DNA of 64,000 bases, taken from contig NZ_CP084530.1 in NCBI RefSeq assembly GCF_023704175.1, positions 980,501 to 1,044,500 of the forward strand. Direction: 5' to 3'. A program made the translations under genes and the position numbers. The stretch comes from Paenibacillus sp. YPG26 (GTDB lineage Bacteria > Bacillota > Bacilli > Paenibacillales > Paenibacillaceae). Each line of letters starts with the position of its first letter. The first letter of the stretch is position 1. Under the pieces are notes generated by a model. The model did not search any database, was not told where the DNA came from, and worked only from the letters and a program-made list of their open reading frames with translations. Positions 25,179 through 32,982 of this stretch are shown piece by piece.

Positions 25179-26531
25179 TTATGAAGTAATGGTCTGATAC
25201 AGCAGAAATATGTTCAGTGCAATAATGATTCCTGTAACGAGCCAGGCCAGAATGTTAATCCTGGCTTTGTTAGCGAATTCGCCCATCTTGGTTCGGCTGC
25301 CCGTGAATTTGACAAGGGGAACAACCGCGAAGGGCAGCTGCAGAGAGAGAATCACCTGGCTGAAGATTAATAAATCCTGTACACCAGAATCGCCATAGAT
25401 CGCTGTTACAATTACTGCTGGAATGATGGCGATCAAGCGGGTGATGAGACGCCGCAGCCATGGCTTGAGACGAAGATTGATGAAGCCTTCCATTACAATC
25501 TGGCCTGCAAGTGTCCCCGTAAGCGTCGAGTTTTGACCTGAAGCCAGAAGGGCTACAGCGAACATGATGCTTCCCAAGGTGGTACCTACAATTGGAGTCA
25601 GAAGATGATAGGCATCACCAATGTCCGTTACGTCGGTCAGACCGCTGGAATGGAAAGCGGCTGCCGAGACGATGAGAATCGCAGAGTTGATAAATAACGC
25701 GAAAGTCAGTGCGATCGTTGAATCCCAGGTCATATATTTGATGGCTTGACGTTTGCCAATCGCTGTCTGATCGAATTGGCGGGTCTGAACGATAGATGAG
25801 TGCAGATACAAGTTATGAGGCATTACCGTAGCCCCTAGAATAGCAATAGCTACATACAGAATCTGCGGATTGCTGATAACCTCGGCAGTTGGAACATAAC
25901 CCATCAGGACACTTCCCATATCGGGACCTGTCAGGAACAGATCAATTCCGAAGCATACGGCAATGGTCGCAATCAGCACAATAATGAGCATTTCAAGGAA
26001 TCGGAAGCCCTTATTCTGCAGAATCAGAATCAGAAGGACATCAACTGCGGTTATGATCACCCCATATAATAAAGGCAGTCCAAAGAGCAGATTAAGCGCA
26101 ATGGCCGTACCGATGACTTCTGCCAGATCACAGGCGGCTATGGCGAGTTCACATAATATCCACAGCCCGATGACCACCGGTTTGGAATAATTGTCCCGGC
26201 AGGCTTGGGCCAAGTCTTTGCCTGTTACTATGCCGAGCTTACCGGCCAAGGACTGAAGAAGAATGGCCATCAGATTGGAAATTAATATAACGGAGAGCAA
26301 GGTGTAACCAAATCGTGAACCGCCCTCGATATCGGTAGCCCAGTTACCCGGATCCATGTAGCCGACGGCCACCATGTAGCCAGGTCCGGCGAAGGCGAGA
26401 AATTTCCTGAACCACTTCGCGTTGGGAGGAATCCGTAGAGAGCGATGGGCCTCGGGAAGCGAAGGAAGTCCCTGGTTATTTGCCCTCCAGCCTGATAGGC
26501 GTCCAGCTGTATTTTCTTGAGTATCTTCCAT
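25179..26531 (-). CDS. mntH: NRAMP manganese/divalent metal transporter
   Basis: A 450-residue NRAMP transporter with about 11 membrane helices, importing Mn2+ (and other divalent metals) with protons. The metal-site motifs DPGNW near residue 60 and MPHNLYLHSS near residue 240 are intact. The N-terminal 45 residues are hydrophilic. GAGGTG lies 6 nt before the ATG at 26531; the GTG three codons upstream is less likely. A promoter and a possible MntR site are upstream. Confidence 0.96.
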   Translation of the reverse strand: MEDTQENTAGRLSGWRANNQGLPSLPEAHRSLRIPPNAKWFRKFLAFAGPGYMVAVGYMDPGNWATDIEGGSRFGYTLLSVILISNLMAILLQSLAGKLGIVTGKDLAQACRDNYSKPVVIGLWILCELAIAACDLAEVIGTAIALNLLFGLPLLYGVIITAVDVLLILILQNKGFRFLEMLIIVLIATIAVCFGIDLFLTGPDMGSVLMGYVPTAEVISNPQILYVAIAILGATVMPHNLYLHSSIVQTRQFDQTAIGKRQAIKYMTWDSTIALTFALFINSAILIVSAAAFHSSGLTDVTDIGDAYHLLTPIVGTTLGSIMFAVALLASGQNSTLTGTLAGQIVMEGFINLRLKPWLRRLITRLIAIIPAVIVTAIYGDSGVQDLLIFSQVILSLQLPFAVVPLVKFTGSRTKMGEFANKARINILAWLVTGIIIALNIFLLYQTITS

Positions 26532-26586
26532 AGGAATCACCTCTTCAATAGTCGTAATAGAATCCGAAAGTTAATCTTTCTTTCAT

Positions 26587-26614
26587 ATTGTACACCTACA
26601 ATAGTTTTTGTCTA
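26587..26614 (-). promoter_or_regulatory. Promoter of mntH
   Basis: On the minus strand TAGACA, 16 nt, TACAAT, about 55 nt before the mntH start. Confidence 0.55.
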
Positions 26615-26621
26615 GGGAAAC
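26604..26621. promoter_or_regulatory. Possible MntR operator
   Basis: GTTTTTGTCTAGGGAAAC has the TTTG...GGAAAC shape of Bacillus MntR boxes, one base shorter in the middle than the TTTGCCTTAAGGAAAC form I recall. It covers the mntH -35, a repressing position. Confidence 0.4.
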
Positions 26622-26806
26622 TTTTCGGTAATTTTTTAACTTAATTGAGTATGCAGTGGAGCTGGTATATACAGGCTTTTGTCAGGTGCTTTTATTATGT
26701 ATGCCATACCGGGATAAAGTGCTCCTTGGCTTGAGATACTAAACACGTTCCTAACATGATGCCGGCTTATTAAATTTTTCAACAGGACTACGGCTTGAAA
26801 GCTTAG

Positions 26807-26835
26807 TTGACATGCCGCCTAAAATTATTTAATAT
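26807..26835 (+). promoter_or_regulatory. Near-consensus sigma-A promoter
   Basis: TTGACA, 17 nt, TAATAT, about 50 nt before the cysteine-rich small gene at 26884. The rest of the 352-bp gap holds nothing else I can support apart from the mntH control region. Confidence 0.8.
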
Positions 26836-26883
26836 GTCTAAGTACTGAAAAAAGATCGAAATTTAATTAAACGGGTGATGAGC

Positions 26884-27168
26884 ATGTCTTACAGACCAAT
26901 TGTTGAGAACGTGACCGAAGCCAGCAGTAACCAAAAAGATGGCTTGTACGAATTTATTGTCAAAATGGTCGATGGAACGAAGTGCCGCGTGTTCTATCAT
27001 CGCTTTCCAGAATGGAAGCTTACGAACATCAGCCGTCTTCTTCAAAGTCCTTGCCCGATTTGCCGCAAAGACTTCATTTGCAAGTGCATGGATAACTTTG
27101 CAGGAGATATCGGACAACAGATCGTAGACGGACAATATTTGGATAAAGCAGAAGCAGAAGCCAAGTAG
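26884..27168 (+). CDS. Small cysteine-rich hypothetical protein
   Basis: A 94-residue soluble protein. Cysteines lie in TKCRVF, SPCPICRKDFICKCMDNF (a CxxC and a CxC close together), so a zinc site is plausible. The C-terminus is acidic and helical. GGGTGA precedes the ATG at 26884; in-frame GTG and ATG codons lie just upstream. A near-consensus promoter indicates strong expression. Family not recognised. Confidence 0.65.
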   Translation: MSYRPIVENVTEASSNQKDGLYEFIVKMVDGTKCRVFYHRFPEWKLTNISRLLQSPCPICRKDFICKCMDNFAGDIGQQIVDGQYLDKAEAEAK

Positions 27169-27191
27169 AAACAGGCGTTAGGCAGATAAAC

Positions 27192-27223
27192 AAGGTGCGG
27201 GGGGTTATCCTCGCGCCTTTTTT
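27192..27223 (+). terminator. Intrinsic terminator
   Basis: AAGGTGCGGGG pairs with TCCTCGCGCCTT with wobbles and is followed by TTTTTTC. Confidence 0.8.
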
Positions 27224-27337
27224 CTATTAAGATAAGAAGGTGTAGATACAAAAGCATAAGCTCCACTTTATTTATAACCAAATTAAGGTACAGCACTGCA
27301 ATTTATTCTAATCTATCTTACGGAAGGGGGAAGAGGA

Positions 27338-27760
27338 ATGAGTCAGCTGAGTTCAAATGCACATGAGGGACCGATAGTTCTTGTTGATGGCATCTGTCAT
27401 CTGTGCCAAGGCATTACCAAATTCCTGATTAAATGGGATCGCAATGGCCGTCTGCGGTTCGCTTCCCTTCAGTCAGACGCTGGGCAAAGGCTTCTTGCCG
27501 AGGGAGGGATGCCGCTCGATTCTTACAGTTCATTTGTGCTTATAGAAGACGGACGTTATTACACGCGTTCCAAGGCAGCTTTGAGGTTGGCCCGGCTGCT
27601 TCCTTTTCCTTGGCCGCTGTGGTACGGACTTATTGTAATTCCCCCATTCATTAGGGATGCGGTGTACGATATTGTTGCGCGTAACCGGTACCGGTGGTTT
27701 GGTAAGGACGATGCGTGTATGATCCCGACTAAGCAGATAAGAGAGAGATTTCTGGATTAA
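27338..27760 (+). CDS. DCC-family thiol-disulfide oxidoreductase-like protein (DUF393)
   Basis: A 140-residue thioredoxin-like protein. The family motif DGICHLC (DxxCxxC) is near residue 17, followed by IKWDRNGRLRFASLQS. The C-terminal part has a hydrophobic segment and ends with the usual DDACMIPT block. Members are predicted thiol-disulfide oxidoreductases without a known partner. AGAGGA precedes the ATG. It precedes the Tad operon on the same strand but is separated from it by a terminator. Confidence 0.88.
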   Translation: MSQLSSNAHEGPIVLVDGICHLCQGITKFLIKWDRNGRLRFASLQSDAGQRLLAEGGMPLDSYSSFVLIEDGRYYTRSKAALRLARLLPFPWPLWYGLIVIPPFIRDAVYDIVARNRYRWFGKDDACMIPTKQIRERFLD

Positions 27761-27794
27761 CGGAGGCTCATTCTAGTGAATGTATAATATGGGC

Positions 27795-27823
27795 TTGCTA
27801 GCTTAATATAAATGTGATATTCT
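27795..27823 (+). promoter_or_regulatory. Possible promoter of the Tad operon
   Basis: TTGCTA, 17 nt, TATTCT lies about 100 nt before the first tad start and upstream of the terminator hairpin. Confidence 0.5.
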
Positions 27824-27848
27824 AACTGTAAAATTAAGGAACAACGGC

Positions 27849-27902
27849 AACGGAAGCACCGTTCATGAACCGATTATCGGTTTTTGAGCGGTGCTTTTTT
27901 TG
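27849..27902 (+). terminator. Terminator, possible attenuator, before the Tad operon
   Basis: AAGCACCG and CGGTGCTT (27854-27861, 27889-27896) enclose an AACCG/CGGTT inner stem and lead into seven T. AACGG at 27849-27853 could instead pair with CCGTT at 27859-27863, which would disrupt the 5-prime arm. The first tad start codon is only 22 nt downstream. Confidence 0.8.
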
Positions 27903-27924
27903 TTGTTCATAGGGGGATGAGTGG

Positions 27925-29073
27925 ATGGTTCCTGTAAGGATTGTGCTTGCCGTGCAGGATGAATTTTATATTGAAGCGTTCCTGCATTATGTCAATTGCA
28001 GTGAATTTCATCAGAAGCTGAGGGTGACAGCATTTAGCAAGGTGGAAGCATTTCAGAAGAGAATGATGGATGCCGCGGAGGTGCCGGATGCTGTGGTGGC
28101 GGAGCCCGGATACCTGGAATTCTGGAGTCCATCGGCCGGGGAGAAGCGGATTCCCAGAATAGGGCTCATTGAAGGAGAGGCAGAACTGCAGGACGATGTT
28201 ATTGCGCTGCATAAATATCAGCCCCTCAAGGAGCTCATCACCTCAATCATGACGGCTGTTCAGGGACAACGGAAGCCCTTGGTAACCATCCCAACGGATA
28301 GGGCAAGAGTGATCGGTATCTACTCGGTTAATGGCGGAAGTGGTAAGTCCACTACAGCTCTACAGCTTAGCAGACAGTTCAGTTCAGAAGGGCTGAGGGT
28401 ATTGTTATTGAATCTGGAGACAGCTGGCAGTGGATTCGCCCGGGCTTCAGGAAGACAAGAGCATGAAGTATCAGGGCTCGGCAGACTCCTCTATAATCTG
28501 CAGGCGGCGGAGGATAAGGGGGACACTCTTGACCTGTCCGCTGCTAACTATGTTATCCGGGATCCTAATCTTCAGGCCGCCATGTTCGAACCTCTTAACA
28601 ATTTAAATGAATTATTAGAGCTTACAAGAGAACATACGATTAGGTTGATTAACTGCTTGGCGGCTAGCGGAGCCTATGATCTTATCTTAGTAGACACGGA
28701 TAGTTATCCATCCGGGTGTACGGAGGGAGTGCTGGAACGGTGCGACCAGCTGATATGGCTGACCACGGACGATATAGGCGCTGTCCATAGAACAGGCCGC
28801 TGGCTTGCTCACCTGGAACGAACAAGAGGGGAATTCTATTCGACTCTGGTTCAGAAGTCTATTTTTACGGTGAACCGGTGCCTGGGAAATCTGGCGAACC
28901 AGCTCCCACTCGGGAGTGGAATTCCCTATCATACTTTGCCTTACATTCCAGCCTGGAAGCAGTTGGATTCCTGGGAAGAGCTATTCCATTCACCGGAATA
29001 TCAGCGCGATCTGATGAAGCTGTGCGGCCATATTATGAAGATGTCAGGCTTCCATGCTGAGGCATCTGCATGA
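27925..29073 (+). CDS. cpaE: TadZ/CpaE-like pilus assembly ATPase
   Basis: A 382-residue protein. Residues 1 to about 115 resemble an atypical receiver domain (MVPVRIVLAVQDEFYIEAFL). Residues about 127-380 form a MinD/ParA-like ATPase with Walker A NGGSGKST at 136-143 and an acidic YDLILVDTDS strand. TadZ/CpaE proteins place the Tad pilus machine in the cell. AGGGGGATGAG lies before the ATG. This is the first gene of the operon and its stop nearly overlaps the next gene. Confidence 0.9.
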   Translation: MVPVRIVLAVQDEFYIEAFLHYVNCSEFHQKLRVTAFSKVEAFQKRMMDAAEVPDAVVAEPGYLEFWSPSAGEKRIPRIGLIEGEAELQDDVIALHKYQPLKELITSIMTAVQGQRKPLVTIPTDRARVIGIYSVNGGSGKSTTALQLSRQFSSEGLRVLLLNLETAGSGFARASGRQEHEVSGLGRLLYNLQAAEDKGDTLDLSAANYVIRDPNLQAAMFEPLNNLNELLELTREHTIRLINCLAASGAYDLILVDTDSYPSGCTEGVLERCDQLIWLTTDDIGAVHRTGRWLAHLERTRGEFYSTLVQKSIFTVNRCLGNLANQLPLGSGIPYHTLPYIPAWKQLDSWEELFHSPEYQRDLMKLCGHIMKMSGFHAEASA

Positions 29074-29084
29074 GGGGGATGGGA

Positions 29085-30350
29085 ATGACGGAGACTTGGT
29101 TCAGACAGCTTCGCGGCGAGATTAGAGCGGGTCTGGATGTTACATCAAGCATGAGTGACATTGAACTTATGGACCATATTGAAGGCCGGGTGCTTCAGGA
29201 TGAACAAGTGATAGATTTGACCGCTGCTGAGAAGAGGAAGGTGGTCCGTAGAGTCTATGACTCATTCCGGGGGCTGGATGTTCTGCAGCCTCTAGTGGAG
29301 GACAAGTCCATAACAGAAATCATGATTAACAGTCACCAGGAGATATTCATCGAACGCAAGGGGCATGTAAGCCAAATTGATATGAAATTCGAATCCAGAG
29401 AACGCCTTGAAGATATTATCCAGTCGATTGTATCGGCAGTGAACCGGGTGGTGAATGAATCGGCCCCTATTGTTGATGCCCGGCTCAAGGATGGTTCACG
29501 GGTGAATGTGGTGCTTCCACCAGTTGCCTTGAAGGGACCAACCATGACGATTCGTAAGTTCCCGGAACGGCCGATGACTATGGATGAGATCGTGGCTACC
29601 GGATCATTGAGCGAAGAGGCGGCAGTATTCCTGCAGGACCTCGTCCGAAGTAAATATAACATCTTCGTCAGCGGTGGGACAGGCTCAGGCAAGACTACCT
29701 TTCTGAACGCGTTATCCCAGTATATCCCTTCAGACGAGCGTGTCATTACAATTGAGGACTCTGCCGAGCTCCAGATCACAACCGTTCCGAACCTTGTATC
29801 ACTGGAGACGCGCAACTCGAATACCGAGGGCAAGGGGGAAATATCTGTCCGGGATCTGATCCGCTCATCTCTGCGTATGCGGCCCAATCGGGTGGTGGTG
29901 GGCGAGGTGCGCGGGCAGGAGGCGCTGGATATGTTACAGGCTATGAATACCGGCCACGATGGTTCCTTATCAACTGGCCACGCGAACAGTACCTCTGACA
30001 TGATCAGCAGGCTGGAGACCATGGTCTTAAGCGGAGCTGAGCTTCCGATCCAGGTTGTAAGGCAGCAGATCAGCTCAGCCATTGATATATTTGTTCACTT
30101 GTCCCGTCTGCGGGATCGTTCCCGCCGGGTTACTGAGATCTCGGAGGTGATTGGCATGAAGGACGGGGAAGTGGTCCTGAACTCGATTTATGTTTTCAAA
30201 GAGACTGGAGAACAGGCAGGGCGTATTCTTGGCGGGCTAGTGCCGACGGGGAATTCACTCCATCATACCTCCAAGCTCAGCATGGCTGGACTGCCAGGCA
30301 ACAAATATGAAAGGAAGCAGCTGCCTGATGAAAGTTCATGTTCAGCGTAG
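29085..30350 (+). CDS. cpaF: Tad pilus secretion ATPase TadA/CpaF
   Basis: A 421-residue type II/IV secretion ATPase that powers pilin polymerisation. Walker A GGTGSGKTT is near residue 200, the Asp box TIEDSAELQ near 230, Walker B VVVGEVRGQEALDML near 280, and the His box GHDGSLSTGHAN near 300. The N-terminal segment LVEDKSITEIMIN is typical. GAGGGGG lies 6 nt before the ATG at 29085; earlier ATGs at 29070 and 29079 overlap the upstream stop. A C-terminal tail of about 45 residues, after the ATPase core, is serine-rich and not conserved-looking. Confidence 0.95.
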   Translation: MTETWFRQLRGEIRAGLDVTSSMSDIELMDHIEGRVLQDEQVIDLTAAEKRKVVRRVYDSFRGLDVLQPLVEDKSITEIMINSHQEIFIERKGHVSQIDMKFESRERLEDIIQSIVSAVNRVVNESAPIVDARLKDGSRVNVVLPPVALKGPTMTIRKFPERPMTMDEIVATGSLSEEAAVFLQDLVRSKYNIFVSGGTGSGKTTFLNALSQYIPSDERVITIEDSAELQITTVPNLVSLETRNSNTEGKGEISVRDLIRSSLRMRPNRVVVGEVRGQEALDMLQAMNTGHDGSLSTGHANSTSDMISRLETMVLSGAELPIQVVRQQISSAIDIFVHLSRLRDRSRRVTEISEVIGMKDGEVVLNSIYVFKETGEQAGRILGGLVPTGNSLHHTSKLSMAGLPGNKYERKQLPDESSCSA

Positions 30351-31170
30351 AAGCAAGGCTGTGAATCAAAGTGAAGATGTTCATTCCAATGTCAAGGCTA
30401 ATTCAAATGCCAACGCCAACTCGGCCGCGCTTCCCGATTACAAAGTGCACATTCTAACGTCTCGTCAGAAGATCACCAGTATGGCTGTGGGCGGGATCGT
30501 GCTTTTTACGGTGGGATATATATTCTTTCATGCCTGGTTCCTGTCCGCCATTGTGGGTCTAGGCGGGATCTACGCACCGAAATTCTGGAGCAGATACCTC
30601 CTGACCAGAAGGAGAGAGGCTTTGTCTCTGCATTTCAAACAAGCCTTATATTCTCTTTCTTCCTCGTTGGCTGCGGGCCGTTCGGTTGAGAATGGCTTCC
30701 GGGAAGCGATCTCCGATCTTCGGCTACTGTACCCGGATGCAAGGAATGACCTCATTACCGAGCTGCATATCATTTGCACGCGAATGGAATATGGACAGCC
30801 CGTAGAGGAGGCCTTGCAGGATTTCAGCCAGCGTGCGGGGATAGAGGATATTACGAATTTTGCCGATGTGTTCACAACCTGCAAAAGAACGGGCGGAGAT
30901 CTCGTGGAGATCGTGCGGCGAACCTCCGGCATTATAAGCGAAAAGCTGGATATCAGCCAGGAAATTTCCGTCATGATTGCGCAAAAACGGTTTGAATCGA
31001 AAGCGCTGCTTGGAGCGCCGATCTTCTTCCTGCTGTTCATGAATTTTTCCTCACCGGATTATATGCAGCCTTTATACAGTGGCATAGGACTATTCATCTC
31101 GGGAATGGCTCTGCTGATGTTCGGGGGATGCTTCTGGCTGATCAATAAGATTATGAATATTCGAATATAG
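30328..31170 (+). CDS. tadB: Tad platform protein TadB (T2SSF)
   Basis: A 280-residue inner-membrane platform protein. An unusual Asn/Ala-rich linker (NVKANSNANANS) at the N-terminus precedes two membrane segments (about 50-85). A cytoplasmic T2SSF domain (about 100-225, ALYSLSSSLAAGRSVENGF, ICTRMEYGQPVEEALQDF) follows, then two C-terminal membrane segments. I chose the ATG at 30328, inside the end of the ATPase gene; the ATG at 30307 lacks a ribosome site. It should pair with TadC as the two-part platform. Confidence 0.9.
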   Translation: MKVHVQRRSKAVNQSEDVHSNVKANSNANANSAALPDYKVHILTSRQKITSMAVGGIVLFTVGYIFFHAWFLSAIVGLGGIYAPKFWSRYLLTRRREALSLHFKQALYSLSSSLAAGRSVENGFREAISDLRLLYPDARNDLITELHIICTRMEYGQPVEEALQDFSQRAGIEDITNFADVFTTCKRTGGDLVEIVRRTSGIISEKLDISQEISVMIAQKRFESKALLGAPIFFLLFMNFSSPDYMQPLYSGIGLFISGMALLMFGGCFWLINKIMNIRI

Positions 31171-31182
31171 GGGGCAGACAGA

Positions 31183-32055
31183 TTGCTGATATGGATAATT
31201 CTGCTCGGTGCACTCGGAGCCGGATGGGGACTCTTGTATCAGAAATCATCCAGGTCCTATAAGGACTGCGGGGATTTCCAAATGGATGGGCTCAGACTTC
31301 AGAAGCTTGCTCCCCCCATGCTCTACCTGCTTGATAAAATACGGTTCGCCGGACGGTTTCCGATGTTTTTTTTCAAAGTGCAGCGTTCTGTGCAGAAAAT
31401 GTGCGGGGAGCGGAGAGTGGGTGATTTCACTCTTATATTTCTTGCGGAGATGCTCTCTTATTCATGGCTTCTCCTGACCGCGGGCGCTCTGCTCTCTCTT
31501 TTAATGGGAGGGGATCCGGCAGGCTTTGGAATTGGGGTCATGCTTGCAGTGCTGATTCCGGCAGCGCTGGTTACGGATCTTCACCGGAAGGTAGTAAGGC
31601 GGGAGCAGGAGATCATCATGGAGCTGCCGGAGCTGCTGAATAAGATCATTCTGCTTGTAGGCGCCGGGGAGACAGTGCAGAAGGCAATCCGGCATTGCCT
31701 TGAGCGCAAACGGGAGCAAAATCATCATCCGCTGTACCGTGAATTGCTTCAGATGTCCAGAGAGATGGACAGCGGATACTCGTTCCAGCAGGCTTTAGAA
31801 AGCTTCAGCAAACGCTGCGGCATACAAGAGGTATCTGCTTTTACCACAGCTGTGCTGCTGAACTTCAGACGGGGAGGGAGCGATTTCGCGCTTGCTCTTC
31901 GGGACCTGTCACATTCGTTATGGGAGAAACGGAAGGCGGTCAGCCGGACCCGGGGAGAGCAGGCCTCGTCCAAGCTCGTGTTCCCGATGCTGCTGCTTTT
32001 CTTGATTATTGTTGTTCTGGTGGGAACACCGGCCTTTATGGCCATGAGTTTATAA
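31183..32055 (+). CDS. tadC: Tad platform protein TadC (T2SSF)
   Basis: A 290-residue second platform protein. An N-terminal membrane segment, two central ones (about 85-130), a T2SSF domain (about 145-260, ELPELLNKIILLVGAGETVQKA, MDSGYSFQQALESFSKRCG) and a C-terminal anchor (LLLFLIIVVLVGTPAFMAM). The start is TTG at 31183 with GGGGGC upstream. It lies 12 bp after tadB. Confidence 0.92.
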   Translation: MLIWIILLGALGAGWGLLYQKSSRSYKDCGDFQMDGLRLQKLAPPMLYLLDKIRFAGRFPMFFFKVQRSVQKMCGERRVGDFTLIFLAEMLSYSWLLLTAGALLSLLMGGDPAGFGIGVMLAVLIPAALVTDLHRKVVRREQEIIMELPELLNKIILLVGAGETVQKAIRHCLERKREQNHHPLYRELLQMSREMDSGYSFQQALESFSKRCGIQEVSAFTTAVLLNFRRGGSDFALALRDLSHSLWEKRKAVSRTRGEQASSKLVFPMLLLFLIIVVLVGTPAFMAMSL

Positions 32056-32094
32056 AGTTAAATAATAATTTGAACACACTTAGGAGGAATTGGA

Positions 32095-32289
32095 ATGTTA
32101 GCGACGATCCAGGGGAGAATGAAGCAGTTGTGGAAGGATGAGAAGGGTCTTGGGATGCTTGAGATTATCTTGATTATTGCGGTGATCGTAATTATTGCTG
32201 TTATCTTTAGGGAACAGCTCTCAAATATCGTGAAGAACTTATTGTCAAAAGCAGGGTCAAAGACAAACGAATTCATGGATGGAAAATGA
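32095..32289 (+). CDS. flp: Flp-type prepilin
   Basis: A 64-residue pilin precursor, probably the major subunit. A basic leader ends in DEKG, and the predicted prepilin peptidase cut is G before LGMLEI, with the glutamate at +5. A 17-residue hydrophobic helix (IILIIAVIVIIAVIF) and a short soluble tail follow. AGGAGG precedes the ATG. Its last codon overlaps the start of tadE by 4 bp. TadV in this operon is the expected peptidase. Confidence 0.92.
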   Translation: MLATIQGRMKQLWKDEKGLGMLEIILIIAVIVIIAVIFREQLSNIVKNLLSKAGSKTNEFMDGK

Positions 32290-32945
32290 TCCGAAGGCTG
32301 AAGAGGGACACGAGAGGAAGTTTTACACTTGAAGCTTCGTTAGTCATGCCAATTGTTCTAATATGCACCATGCTGTTGTTATTCCTCTGCCTATATTTGT
32401 ATCAGACCGCGATTCTCGGGCAGGCCGCCGCTGTGGCAGCGGAACGTGCGGCGAACACTTGGGATAACAGCTATCGCGATGCCCGCACAGGTGCCTTTGA
32501 AGCAGATGAACATGATGGATTGTACTGGAGGTTAACAGATGATGCTATGGTGCAGGCGATATTCGGATGGGCGGGTTCTGGACAGGTGTCCTCTCTTTCC
32601 CTTCCCACGGGCGGGACTGGGGGCTCGTTGGCCGTAACCAAGTTAAGCCATACCGGCAAGGAAGTGCCATCCCATATTAATGGAACAATGGAATACAGAC
32701 GGAATTTGCTGCTCAGAAAGGTGACTGTATCGCTCGATAGGCTGATTCACTTAGCTCCGCTGGAAAGAGCGATGGGAAGCGGTCTGAAGCAGCTTGGATA
32801 CTCCACTTCCTATGTTGTTGAGCCTGCGGAGTGGATTCGTACGGTTGATCTGGGCAGGTATTATGCCGCCAAGTTTAAGAGCGGGAAGGGCTCGGGAGCT
32901 AACCCCAAAGAGGCTGGAGCTGCTTTGAAGCAGTATGCCAAGTAG
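32286..32945 (+). CDS. tadE: TadE-like pseudopilin
   Basis: A 219-residue protein. It has a TadE N-terminus: basic leader, then RGSFTLEASLVMPIVLI, with a possible prepilin cut between G and S and glutamate at +5, and one membrane helix. The periplasm-side equivalent, from about residue 45, is soluble with a glycine-rich stretch (PTGGTGGS). TadE proteins are minor pseudopilins required for Tad pili. Overlaps flp by 4 bp, indicating coupled translation. Confidence 0.87.
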   Translation: MIRRLKRDTRGSFTLEASLVMPIVLICTMLLLFLCLYLYQTAILGQAAAVAAERAANTWDNSYRDARTGAFEADEHDGLYWRLTDDAMVQAIFGWAGSGQVSSLSLPTGGTGGSLAVTKLSHTGKEVPSHINGTMEYRRNLLLRKVTVSLDRLIHLAPLERAMGSGLKQLGYSTSYVVEPAEWIRTVDLGRYYAAKFKSGKGSGANPKEAGAALKQYAK

Positions 32946-32982
32946 AAACCAAACCTATCTTAGGTGTGAATGGAGGGCATGA

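Noticed and set aside
29333..30082. 249-codon open frame antisense to cpaF
   Set aside because: Serine/arginine-rich shadow with no ribosome site.
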